From Chelativorans multitrophicus (GTDB taxonomy: Bacteria > Pseudomonadota > Alphaproteobacteria > Rhizobiales > Rhizobiaceae), in contig NZ_JAAAPL010000001.1 in assembly GCF_011317445.1 (NCBI RefSeq), positions 1,941,001 through 2,005,000 on the forward strand: 64,000 nucleotides of DNA, read 5' to 3'. This document shows positions 42,889 through 51,304 of this stretch, piece by piece (position 1 is the stretch's first letter; every line of letters starts with the position of its first letter). A program made the translations under genes and the position numbers. The notes below the pieces were generated by a model. The model did not search any database. It had not been told where the DNA came from and saw nothing but the letters and a program-made list of their open reading frames with translations.

Positions 42889-43032
42889 GGGATGGTTCCT
42901 CTCGGATGACGCGTGTGCCGGATCAAGGATTCGTTCACCGGGTTTCTTGAGCGCCTGTTTAGAAGCCAATGTCATATAGTTCTAGCCTGACATCAGTCAC
43001 GCGTGCGAAAATGTGTTCCGGTTGTTGCATCC

Positions 43033-44550
43033 ATGCCTGATACGGTGCTGATTGTAGACGACGACCCGGTGCAGCTCCGCCTTCTCGACGCGGCTGTGCG
43101 CAGGCTCGGCTATGCGCCGGTTCTGGCCGATGGCGGCGAAGCAGCGTTGCGTATCCTGGCGGAAGTGCGACCGGAAGAGTTGCGCGCTGTCATTCTCGAC
43201 CTGATGATGCCCGGCATGAACGGCATCGAGGTGATGGAGACGATGCGCAAGCGCGGCATCGACATGCCGGTCATTGTGCAGACGGCGACAGGTGGCGTGG
43301 AGACCGCTGTAGCGGCAATGCGCGCCGGCGCTTTCGATTTTGTCGTAAAGCCGGTCTCGCCCGAGCGGCTTGCCGCCGCGCTGAAGAACGCATTGAAGGT
43401 GGAGGCGCTGGAAGGCCAGCAACGGCGCAAGCGGGAGAAAGCGCCCGACAAATTCTCCTTCCGCCATATCGTCACCCGCAGCCCTGCCATGGAAAAGGTT
43501 CTGCGTCTTGCACAAAGAGCCGCTGCCTCCGACATTCCGATTCTCATCGAGGGTGAATCGGGTGTCGGCAAGGAACTGATCGCCCGAGCCGTCCGCAATG
43601 AAAGCGCCCGCCGAGGAAAGCCCTTCGTCACCGTCAATTGCGGAGCGATTCCCGATAATCTCGTGGAAAGCATCCTTTTCGGGCATGAGAAGGGTGCCTT
43701 CACCGGCGCCACCGAGAAGCACTCGGGCAAATTCGTCGAGGCGAACGGCGGAACGCTCTTTCTCGACGAGATCGGGGAACTGCCGTTGGACGTGCAGGTG
43801 AAGCTGCTGCGCGCCGTGCAGGAGGGCGAGGTCGACCCGGTGGGCAGGCGGGGAACGGTGAAGGTCGATATCCGCCTGATCTCGGCCACGAACCGCGATT
43901 TGCTGCAGCGCGTGCGGGAAGGCCGCTTCCGCGAAGACCTTTATTATCGCTTGGGCGTTTTTCCGATAACGGTCCCGCCGCTGCGTGAGCGCAGGGACGA
44001 TATTCCCCTCCTGGTGCAGTATTTCATCGCGCAGTTCGGAGATGCGACAACCGGCCGGAATATTTCAGGGATATCGTCGGATGCGATCAAGCTGCTCTCG
44101 GCATATGATTGGCCAGGCAATGTCCGGCAGCTCGAAAATGCCGTCTTCCGGGCCATGGTCCTGTGCGATGGAACGGTGCTCACCGCCGCCGAATTCCCAC
44201 AGATACGGGCACAGGTTGAAGGAATCGACGAAAAGCTTCTCGCGGATGAAATAAAGCCGGCGCATCAGGAAAGCGCGCCACCACCGCAACCCGACAAAGC
44301 GTCGCAACAGGAGATGCAGCCGCTGCATCCCGCTTTGCTGCCCGTTATCGGAGAAGACGGCAATGTCCGCCCGCTGGAGGAGATGGAGCGGGAGATGATC
44401 CAGTTTGCGATCGAACATTATGACGGCAGGATGAGCGAAGTTGCGCGAAGGCTGGGAATTGGCCGCTCCACGCTTTACCGCAAGCTGAAAGAGATGGGGA
44501 TCGAGCCTCCGGAGGGCGGCGGGAAAAAGACTGAATCCCCTGGCGGATGA
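43033..44550 (+). CDS. sigma54-dependent response regulator, NtrC family
   Basis: A 505-residue activator. The receiver (VLIVDDDPVQLRLLD, phospho-Asp in VILDLMMPGMNG, Lys in FVVKPVS) fills residues 1-120. The AAA+ domain carries Walker A GESGVGKE, the sigma54 loop GAFTGA, Walker B GGTLFLDEIGELP and the Arg-finger region. The Fis-like helix-turn-helix is RMSEVARRLGIGRSTLYRKLKEMG. No partner histidine kinase is adjacent, so it is an orphan here. I chose the ATG at 43033 by family N-terminus; a GTG at 43003 would add 10 residues. Confidence 0.93.
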   Translation: MPDTVLIVDDDPVQLRLLDAAVRRLGYAPVLADGGEAALRILAEVRPEELRAVILDLMMPGMNGIEVMETMRKRGIDMPVIVQTATGGVETAVAAMRAGAFDFVVKPVSPERLAAALKNALKVEALEGQQRRKREKAPDKFSFRHIVTRSPAMEKVLRLAQRAAASDIPILIEGESGVGKELIARAVRNESARRGKPFVTVNCGAIPDNLVESILFGHEKGAFTGATEKHSGKFVEANGGTLFLDEIGELPLDVQVKLLRAVQEGEVDPVGRRGTVKVDIRLISATNRDLLQRVREGRFREDLYYRLGVFPITVPPLRERRDDIPLLVQYFIAQFGDATTGRNISGISSDAIKLLSAYDWPGNVRQLENAVFRAMVLCDGTVLTAAEFPQIRAQVEGIDEKLLADEIKPAHQESAPPPQPDKASQQEMQPLHPALLPVIGEDGNVRPLEEMEREMIQFAIEHYDGRMSEVARRLGIGRSTLYRKLKEMGIEPPEGGGKKTESPGG

Positions 44551-44668
44551 GGACTCGCCTCAAATCGACGGAAATTTTATGTTAACCGTGCTTTCTAAAA
44601 AGCGCGTTTGACACGTTCCTGCCATTCTCTCTGCGCAATTTTTCTTCAATAAGAGGACATTAACCATT

Positions 44669-44743
44669 ATGGTGAACACTTCGGGTGCTTCGGCGAGCCC
44701 GGAGTTTTGTGGGGACAGTTCCAGCCGACAGGCGCAGTTTTGA
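44669..44743 (+). CDS. possible 24-residue leader peptide before the DUF882 gene
   Basis: An ATG with AAGAGGA upstream starts a 24-codon Ser/Ala-rich frame that stops at 44743, where its TGA overlaps a TTG that could start the DUF882 protein (TTGA). This looks like translational coupling. It could equally be chance, since the peptide has no family match. Confidence 0.2.
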   Translation: MVNTSGASASPEFCGDSSSRQAQF

Positions 44744-46614
44744 AAAACCACGACGTTCAATGCCCTGAATGCCGCAGAGTTAAACTTGGGCCTAAAAAGC
44801 TTCTGGCGGGCCTGCTTCTTGTGGCTGGTTTCATGATCGCTGCCGGACACGCGCAGGCGGAAACACGGACGCTGAGGCTCTACTTCATCCATACGAAGGA
44901 GCGCGCCGAGATCACGTTCAAGCGCAACGGGCGCTACGTGAAAAGCGGGCTGGACCAGATCAACCGTTTTCTGCGCGATTGGCGCCGCAACGAGCCGGCC
45001 AATATGGATCCGCGCCTGCTTGATCTGGTGTGGGAGGTGTACAGGGAATCCGGCTCGCGCGACTATATCAACGTGGTCTCGGCCTATCGCTCGCCGCAGA
45101 CAAACGCGATGTTGCGCAGCCGGTCGAGCGGCGTGGCCGAGAAGAGCCAGCATATGCTCGGCAAGGCAATGGACTTCTTCATTCCCGACGTAAAGCTTTC
45201 CACGTTGCGGGCGATCGCCCTTCGCAAGCAAATGGGCGGCGTCGGCTATTATCCGCGTTCCGGGTCCCCATTCGTGCATCTGGATGTGGGCGGCGTGCGG
45301 TACTGGCCGCGCATGAGCCGCAGGGAGCTTGCCTCCCTCTTCCCGGACGGAAAGACGCTTTACATCCCATCTGACGGCAAGCCCATGCCCGGCTACAAGC
45401 AGGCGCTTGCGTCCTATGAGGCACGCAAGAGGAACGGCGGCTCGATCCAGGTGGCGGACGACACCAGAGGAAATGGCGGCCGCGGCCTGCTGGCGATGCT
45501 CTTTGGCGGCGGTGCCGACGAGGAAGAGGATAACGCCGAAATCCAGGTGGCAGCCACCCAGCGCCCGCAGCGCGCCGCGGTACAGCAAGCGCCTCGGGCG
45601 CAGGCGCCGCAGCAGGTGCAAGCGCCACAGCAACCGCAGGTTCCGCCCGCGCAAGAAGAGCAAAGCCCCGCCACATTGATAGCGGCCTTGCCGCCACGGG
45701 AGCTGCCGGTGCCCCGCGCAGCACCGCGTCCAGATGCGAATGTGGGCAGCGACCTCCTTGTCGCTTCGAACCAAGCAGGCCAGGAGCCTGCCCCGCCGGC
45801 GGCAACCGGACCGGCCGCGGCGGAAGCGCCGCAGCAACCGGCGCAGGCTCCCGAAATGCTGGCCGCCATCAGCAATGTGCCATTGCCCTCACGCAGGCCC
45901 GATTTCACGCCGCCGGAAGCGGAGACCCAGGTGGCCGAGGCCACGGCGGCCCTTCCCGCATCGGCCTATGTGACGCCGACGCGGCGTCCGGAGCGGCCGG
46001 CAACGGCGGATGCAATCGCGGCGCTGATTGCGGAAGAGAAGGAACTGCCTGAAACCGAACAGCCTGTCGTAGCCGCCTATCTCTCCGTCCCGCAAGAGGC
46101 CGACGCCGCGAGCAAGCAAACGGTTGCGGCTGCTGCCAGAGCGGGAAATGAGCCGGCCTCCGAGGCTGCGATGCGCCATGCGCTCGCAAAAGCAGATACG
46201 CTGGGCGTTTCCAATGCCTCCGCCGCAGCTGTTCCCGCTGCTGTCAGCGCTCTCGTGGACAGCCGGGCCAAGCCGGTCGAAGCTTCGCCGCGTATGGCGA
46301 TGCTGGAGGACAGGAGCACGAATTTTGGCGCCAGAACCACGCCAAAGAGCGCTCGCGTCGATCCCGACCAGGCAGTTCGGCAGCCAGAGCCGAATGTGAT
46401 GCCGGTCCAATCGATCGCGACCGACCTGGCGCTGAGCAAGGAATCCATGCTTAACAAGAAGACCGTCGCAGCCATTCCCGCCTTCAGCACGGAAATGGCG
46501 GAAGCGCCGACTGCGGTTTACACAGACGGCTTCAAGCAGGGTGGTCCGGCGCCAGACCCCCGCCGCTTTAGCGGCAAGGCTGTCGTCTTCCTTTCGCTCG
46601 CAAAATTCGAATAA
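44740..46614 (+). CDS. DUF882 (YcbK/M15-like) exported protein with long Pro/Ala-rich tail
   Basis: A 624-residue protein with an N-terminal membrane/signal segment (LLAGLLLVAGFMIAAGHAQA). Residues ~45-200 are the DUF882 domain, a zinc D,D-carboxypeptidase relative: SAYRSPQTNAMLRSRSSGVAEKSQHM with the metal His, AMDFFIPDV with Asp, and the late PFVHLDVG His. It may cut or bind peptidoglycan. The last ~400 residues are Ala/Pro/Gln/Glu-rich and probably disordered. The start is uncertain: TTG at 44740 (overlapping a leader frame) or TTG at 44707. Confidence 0.8.
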   Translation: MKNHDVQCPECRRVKLGPKKLLAGLLLVAGFMIAAGHAQAETRTLRLYFIHTKERAEITFKRNGRYVKSGLDQINRFLRDWRRNEPANMDPRLLDLVWEVYRESGSRDYINVVSAYRSPQTNAMLRSRSSGVAEKSQHMLGKAMDFFIPDVKLSTLRAIALRKQMGGVGYYPRSGSPFVHLDVGGVRYWPRMSRRELASLFPDGKTLYIPSDGKPMPGYKQALASYEARKRNGGSIQVADDTRGNGGRGLLAMLFGGGADEEEDNAEIQVAATQRPQRAAVQQAPRAQAPQQVQAPQQPQVPPAQEEQSPATLIAALPPRELPVPRAAPRPDANVGSDLLVASNQAGQEPAPPAATGPAAAEAPQQPAQAPEMLAAISNVPLPSRRPDFTPPEAETQVAEATAALPASAYVTPTRRPERPATADAIAALIAEEKELPETEQPVVAAYLSVPQEADAASKQTVAAAARAGNEPASEAAMRHALAKADTLGVSNASAAAVPAAVSALVDSRAKPVEASPRMAMLEDRSTNFGARTTPKSARVDPDQAVRQPEPNVMPVQSIATDLALSKESMLNKKTVAAIPAFSTEMAEAPTAVYTDGFKQGGPAPDPRRFSGKAVVFLSLAKFE

Positions 46615-46620
46615 ACGCCG

Positions 46621-46647
46621 GAGCCGCTCCTTTCAGGGCGGCTCTTT
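46621..46647. terminator. convergent terminator between the DUF882 and eda genes
   Basis: GAGCCGC (46621-46627) pairs with GCGGCTC (46638-46644) around a 10-nt loop followed by TTT. It is 7 bp after the DUF882 stop and 18 bp before the end of the opposite eda gene, so it can serve both. Confidence 0.6.
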
Positions 46648-46664
46648 CCCCCAAGGCTTGAGCG

Positions 46665-47306
46665 CTATCCTTGGCGCAGTCCCGCCGTTTGACGCGCGAG
46701 CTCTTCCACTGCCGCCCAATTGCCGGCCGCAAGCTCGGCATCCGGTGCCACCCATGAGCCGCCCACGCAGACGATGTTGGGCAAGGACAGATAATCGCCC
46801 GCATTCTTCGGCGAAATCCCGCCCGTCGGGCAGAACCGCATATCGGCGAGCGGCGAGGCAAGGGATTTCAGGAATGCCGCCCCGCCCGCCTGCTCGGCCG
46901 GGAAGAATTTGAGAACACGGTAATCTTCCTCCCGCAGCGCCATGATCTCGCTCGGGGTCACGGCGCCCGGCAGGAACGGCACAAGGGAACCTTCCGCCGC
47001 GTCCAAAAGCTCCTGCGTCGTGCCCGGAGAGACAATGAATCTTGCCCCCGCTTGCTCCGCCCTTGCGAAGTCTTTCTTCGTCAGAACCGTACCGGCTCCG
47101 ACGATCGCTTCCGGCACCTCATCGACGACAAGGCGGATCGCATCGATCGCGTTCGGCGTGCGCAGCGTGATCTCGATCGCCGGCAGGCCACCCTTTGCAA
47201 GTGCCCTTGCCAGCGGTACCGCGTCCGAGAGCCTGTCGATCTTCAAAACGGGGATGACTGGCTGCGCCGTGAGAATTTCCAAAAGCTTCTCGGTCTTCTT
47301 TTTCAT
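46665..47306 (-). CDS. eda: KDPG/KHG aldolase
   Basis: A 213-residue aldolase cleaving 2-keto-3-deoxy-6-phosphogluconate to pyruvate and glyceraldehyde-3-phosphate in the Entner-Doudoroff route. Motifs are PVLKIDRLSDAVPLA, the Glu base in IEITLRT, VGAGTVL, and the Schiff-base Lys in LKFFPAEQAGG. CPTGGISPKNAGDYL binds phosphate. AGGAG lies six nt before the ATG. edd and zwf are not in the window. Confidence 0.93.
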   Translation of the reverse strand: MKKKTEKLLEILTAQPVIPVLKIDRLSDAVPLARALAKGGLPAIEITLRTPNAIDAIRLVVDEVPEAIVGAGTVLTKKDFARAEQAGARFIVSPGTTQELLDAAEGSLVPFLPGAVTPSEIMALREEDYRVLKFFPAEQAGGAAFLKSLASPLADMRFCPTGGISPKNAGDYLSLPNIVCVGGSWVAPDAELAAGNWAAVEELARQTAGLRQG

Positions 47307-47403
47307 CGGCGGCTCCTGTGGATGATACGACTGTCTTACAGCACCTTGCGTCCTTTAAGGAAGAACGCTGCAAATTATTGAATACACGCATCGTGCTTAT
47401 GCA

Positions 47404-48306
47404 CTAACCTGAAACACCCAAACTTTGCAGGATGCGCCGGCAGAAGCCGGCGAGGTTCCGCCAGAGAGAAAGGAGCCCGCCGCGCGGCAGGGAACCCTGC
47501 AAGACCTTCATGGTCGCAGGACCGGCAATGCCATCGGCCGGAAGCCCGTGGTGGCGCTGAAAACTGAGCAAGGCTTGCTGTGTTTTCGCGCCGAATATAC
47601 CGTCCGCCGAGACGGGATAACCGGCAGCTGAAAGAAGGATCTGAAGATTCCTGACGGCCGCTCCCCGGTCGCCGCTGCGGATAAGCGGAGTGGTCGCCTG
47701 CGAGGGGGCGGAGCGCACGGCTTGACCTGCGAGACGGCGATAGGCGAGCGCGAGCCGCAGGTGATAGCTGTTGCGGGCAAATCCTGGGCCGTTATAGCCG
47801 CGGGCAAACGCGGCCCAGTCGCGTCGGCGCAACGCCTCCATCAGCCCCGCCTTCTCGATATAGCGCAGCATGAGCCGAACTTGGCCCTCCACGCCGCCGC
47901 GGGCCTCTTCCACCAATGCCTCAACGCTGGGGTAGCCCAGCCAAGCCCAGTGAGCGCCCATCACCTGACCCATTCCCCATGAGGTGGATTCGTAAGCGGC
48001 CTTGCGGTCGATTTCGGCGGCCCGCTGCAACATGCGCCAACGCGCCGCCTGGGAAGGCGGGTTTTTGACCGAGCCGGCCGAGGGCGAAGCCAATCCTTCG
48101 CGGCGTGCGATCGCCTGTTTTTCCGATGGCAGGCGGCGGTCGAAATAATGTCCTTCAAATCGGATCGGGGGCTCCTGCCGGCCCTTGACCTGCGTATGGG
48201 CCAATCCGCCGGTCTCGACCTCGATAACCGCCATCAAAATGGCAGGTTCCAGACCGGCTTTGCTTGCAAGCCCCGCGATGCGATCCGTCGTTTCGCTATT
48301 AGTCAT
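47404..48306 (-). CDS. N-acetylmuramidase (DUF3380) with C-terminal peptidoglycan-binding domain
   Basis: A 300-residue protein. Residues ~15-185 match the N-acetylmuramidase/DUF3380 fold, with the catalytic Glu likely in AVIEVETGGL and the SWGMGQVMGAHWAWLGYPS block. Residues ~210-270 are a PG_binding_1 domain (IRSGDRGAAVRNLQILLSAAGYPVSADGIFGAKTQQALLSFQ). No signal peptide is evident, as in phage endolysins that need a holin, and no phage genes flank it, so it may be a domesticated endolysin or a prophage remnant. Confidence 0.85.
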   Translation of the reverse strand: MTNSETTDRIAGLASKAGLEPAILMAVIEVETGGLAHTQVKGRQEPPIRFEGHYFDRRLPSEKQAIARREGLASPSAGSVKNPPSQAARWRMLQRAAEIDRKAAYESTSWGMGQVMGAHWAWLGYPSVEALVEEARGGVEGQVRLMLRYIEKAGLMEALRRRDWAAFARGYNGPGFARNSYHLRLALAYRRLAGQAVRSAPSQATTPLIRSGDRGAAVRNLQILLSAAGYPVSADGIFGAKTQQALLSFQRHHGLPADGIAGPATMKVLQGSLPRGGLLSLWRNLAGFCRRILQSLGVSG

Positions 48307-48715
48307 AATTGGCCTCCGCTTTCTCCTCCGCCATTCTGTCGCCTATCAGAACGAGGGGGATAAATCCGAGGGCGCATTCTCGGGCAGTTCCTGCCGACAG
48401 GAGCCAAGCAACGGCAAAGCAAGGGAAAATCGGCTTAGGCCGCGATCACATTCTTGCTTCTCCCGGCTGGTTTATCCCCCTCTGGCCAGCATCCTGAAAC
48501 GGCCGTGAAGCGGATGGATGCAGGATTTACCCCTGCGAACGGGTTTCGCAAAGCGGCGCGAGCCCGGATGATGAGGGAAGTGCGCCTCCGCATACCAAGA
48601 GAAAATCGAGCGAATGAAAACGCTCGCCTTCACGTATTTTCTACCTCGCCCCGGCTACAACGCTAAGCTACAGTCCCGGCCCGAGGTCCCATTGCGAACT
48701 GGAGAGCTTTTTAAG
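48307..48715. other. 409-bp intergenic stretch with an inverted repeat
   Basis: No gene is supported here. The region carries the divergent promoters of the muramidase and qmcA. It contains a 12-bp inverted repeat, GAGGGGGATAAA (48353-48364) with TTTATCCCCCTC (48471-48482), 106 bp apart. Outside that I see nothing specific. Confidence 0.5.
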
Positions 48716-49675
48716 ATGTCTGGTTTTGATATTCTCATTCCCGTTCTTGTCGTCCTTGTTTTTCTCATTCTCTTCGCAGGCATCAAAACAGTGCCGCAGG
48801 GACACAACTACACCGTCGAGCGTTTCGGCCGCTACACGCGCACGCTCACACCCGGTCTCAACATCATCATTCCCTTCATCGACCGCATCGGCGCGAAGAT
48901 GAACATGATGGAGCAGGTGCTTGATGTGCCGACGCAGGAGATCATCACGCGCGACAATGCGATCGTGGCTGTGGACGGCGTCGCCTTTTATCAGGTGCTA
49001 AATGCTCCCCAGGCGGCCTATCAGGTTGCCGGGCTGCAGAACGCGATCCTCAACCTCACCATGACCAATATCCGCTCCGTGATGGGCTCGATGGACCTCG
49101 ACGAGCTTCTATCGAACCGCGATGCCATTAATGAGCGCCTCCTGCGCATTGTTGACGAGGCAGCCCATCCCTGGGGCATCAAGATCACGCGCGTCGAGAT
49201 CAAGGATATCAACCCGCCCGCCAACCTGGTCGAGTCCATGGCGCGGCAGATGATGGCCGAGCGCAACAAGCGCGCGCAGATCCTTGAAGCGGAAGGCTTG
49301 AAGCAGGCGCAGATTCTGGAAGCCGAAGGCCGCCGCGAAGCCGCTTTCCGCGATGCCGAAGCCCGTGAGCGCGCGGCCGAGGCAGAGGCCCGGGCCACGC
49401 AGGTGGTCTCCGAGGCAATTGCTCAGGGCGATGTGCAGGCGGTGAACTATTTTGTCGCCCAGAAATATACGGAAGCACTGGCTAAGATCGGCTCCGCAAA
49501 CAACAACAAGATCGTTCTCATGCCCTTCGAGGCCTCCTCGCTGATTGGCACGCTGGGCGGCATCGGCGCCATTGCCCGCGATGTATTCGGCAGCGGCGAG
49601 GAAACGCCCGCGCCACGGCCGGCACCGCGTCCGTCCAGGGCTCGCCCGCCGTCAACCGGTCCTGAGCAGGGCTGA
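48716..49675 (+). CDS. qmcA: SPFH/band 7 membrane protein QmcA
   Basis: A 319-residue stomatin-like protein. One N-terminal membrane helix (residues ~5-24) is followed by the SPFH domain ([59 protein letters not shown]) and a long Ala/Glu-rich coiled coil near 185-250. These proteins form large membrane rings and act with NfeD and FtsH-type proteases in membrane quality control. The frame is open from 48614, but the family start is the ATG at 48716. The nfeD partner follows by 11 bp. Confidence 0.93.
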   Translation: MSGFDILIPVLVVLVFLILFAGIKTVPQGHNYTVERFGRYTRTLTPGLNIIIPFIDRIGAKMNMMEQVLDVPTQEIITRDNAIVAVDGVAFYQVLNAPQAAYQVAGLQNAILNLTMTNIRSVMGSMDLDELLSNRDAINERLLRIVDEAAHPWGIKITRVEIKDINPPANLVESMARQMMAERNKRAQILEAEGLKQAQILEAEGRREAAFRDAEARERAAEAEARATQVVSEAIAQGDVQAVNYFVAQKYTEALAKIGSANNNKIVLMPFEASSLIGTLGGIGAIARDVFGSGEETPAPRPAPRPSRARPPSTGPEQG

Positions 49676-49686
49676 GTGACGCTTCG

Positions 49687-50148
49687 ATGCTGATGAGTTT
49701 TCTCACCGATCTCGGGCCGTGGAACTGGATGCTCCTCGGCTTTATCCTTCTTGTGCTTGAGATCATCCTCCCAGGGGTCTTCCTGCTCTGGATAGGCATC
49801 GCAGCGGTCCTCACCGGAGCGCTATCGCTGCAGCTATGGGACGTAAGCTTCTGGACCTGGCAGGTGCAGGTGCTGGTTTTCCTCGCCCTATCGCTTGTTT
49901 CCGCCTTTATCGGCAAGCGCGTGACCGATGCGCGCCGCGAAGAGGACACGGACGAGCCTCTGCTCAACCGCCGGGCGGAACAGCTCGTCGGCCGCACAGC
50001 CGCCCTTGAAGAGCCGATCAGCGGCGGTTACGGCCGCATTCGCCTGGGCGACACCACGTGGCGCGTGACCGGGCCCGACCTGCCGGCTGGCACCCGTGTT
50101 CGCGTCGTCTCGGCGAGAGGCGGCGATTTACACGTGGAAAAGGAATAG
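49687..50148 (+). CDS. NfeD-family membrane protein (YbbJ type)
   Basis: A 153-residue short NfeD protein with three membrane segments (starting MLLGFILLVLEIILPGVFLLW) and a C-terminal OB-fold domain (RTAALEEPISGGYGRIRLGDTTWRV...). It is the standard partner of QmcA, just upstream, and helps in membrane-protein quality control. The first ATG at 49687 or the one 6 bp later (MSFLTDLG) may start it. Confidence 0.9.
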   Translation: MLMSFLTDLGPWNWMLLGFILLVLEIILPGVFLLWIGIAAVLTGALSLQLWDVSFWTWQVQVLVFLALSLVSAFIGKRVTDARREEDTDEPLLNRRAEQLVGRTAALEEPISGGYGRIRLGDTTWRVTGPDLPAGTRVRVVSARGGDLHVEKE

Positions 50149-50157
50149 CCGGCCCTG

Positions 50158-51153
50158 TCAGGCCGCCCCGATCCGCAGCAAATCGTGCAGGTGGACGATG
50201 CCGACCGGCCTGCCATTCTCGACCACCATCAAGGTGGTGATCGCGGAAGAATTGATCATTTGCAGCGCTGCCGCGGCCAGCGTGTCGGGCTTTATGGTTT
50301 TTGGCGCGTGCGTCATCACCTCGTCCACGCTCATGGCCAGCAAATCGCTGTCCATGTGGCGGCGCAGGTCGCCGTCCGTGACGATACCGATCAGCGCTCC
50401 CTCGCCGTTAGTGATGCCCACGCAGCCGAAACCCTTGCGCGAGATCTCGAGGATCGCCTCGCGCATCCCGGTGCCGGAGGAGACAAGCGGCATGCGCTCG
50501 CCCGTATGCATAATGTCGCCGATACGCGTTAATTTCGCGCCGAGTTGCCCTCCGGGGTGGAAGGTGCGGAAGTGGTCTGGCGTGAATCCCCGCGCCTCCA
50601 GAAGCGCGATCGCCAGCGCATCGCCGGCGGCAAGTTGCACGAGCGTGGAGGAGGTAGGCGCCAGCCCGTGCGGGCAGGCCTCCTGCACTTTGGGAAGGCA
50701 GAGCACTACGCTCGACTCCCGCGCTAGCGCGGAGCGGCTACCGGATGTCATCGCGATGAGCGGGATGGAGAACCGGCGCGCATAGGCGACGATGCCCTTC
50801 AACTCCGCGCTCTCCCCGGACCAGGATAGCGCTATGATCGCATCATCAGGGGCAATCATGCCGAGATCGCCGTGATTGGCCTCGACCGGATGCACAAAAA
50901 AGGCGGGCGTGCCGGTGGATGCCAGAGTGGCGGCAATCTTCGTCCCGATATGCCCGCTCTTGCCCACACCCGTTACGATGACCCGTCCGGAAATGCGCGC
51001 GATCATCTCGACCGCCTCGGCGAAGGATTCCGACAAGCCATTGTCGAGCGCTTCGGCAAGAGCAGCCAGTGCCGCCTGTTCCGTGCTCAGCGTGCGCGCT
51101 GCCGATGCAATGGCGCTCGCAGCATCGAACCTTTTGATCTGTCTGCTCAGCAT
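50158..51153 (-). CDS. kdsD: arabinose-5-phosphate isomerase (KpsF/GutQ family)
   Basis: A 331-residue enzyme that turns ribulose-5-phosphate into arabinose-5-phosphate, the first step to the LPS sugar Kdo. The N-terminal SIS domain has TGVGKSGHIGTKIAATLASTG and SWSGESAELKG; HGLAPTSSTLVQLAAGDALA is the family signature. Two CBS motifs fill residues ~205-330 (IMHTGERMPLVSS and MTHAPKTIKPDTLAA). GAGGTAAG precedes the ATG. It is convergent with nfeD and divergent from the barrel-protein gene. Confidence 0.94.
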   Translation of the reverse strand: MLSRQIKRFDAASAIASAARTLSTEQAALAALAEALDNGLSESFAEAVEMIARISGRVIVTGVGKSGHIGTKIAATLASTGTPAFFVHPVEANHGDLGMIAPDDAIIALSWSGESAELKGIVAYARRFSIPLIAMTSGSRSALARESSVVLCLPKVQEACPHGLAPTSSTLVQLAAGDALAIALLEARGFTPDHFRTFHPGGQLGAKLTRIGDIMHTGERMPLVSSGTGMREAILEISRKGFGCVGITNGEGALIGIVTDGDLRRHMDSDLLAMSVDEVMTHAPKTIKPDTLAAAALQMINSSAITTLMVVENGRPVGIVHLHDLLRIGAA

Positions 51154-51304
51154 GGAGTGCCGCTTACCTCTTTCAAGCGCCCATGTCCAACGCTCTTTAC
51201 GCGAGAGATGATGGCCGGAGCAGTCTTCAACAAAGTGTTAACCGCAAGCTTTTACCCTTTGGTTACCCTGGCGCCGAAATGCGCCGCATCCAGTTTTGGT
51301 ATTC

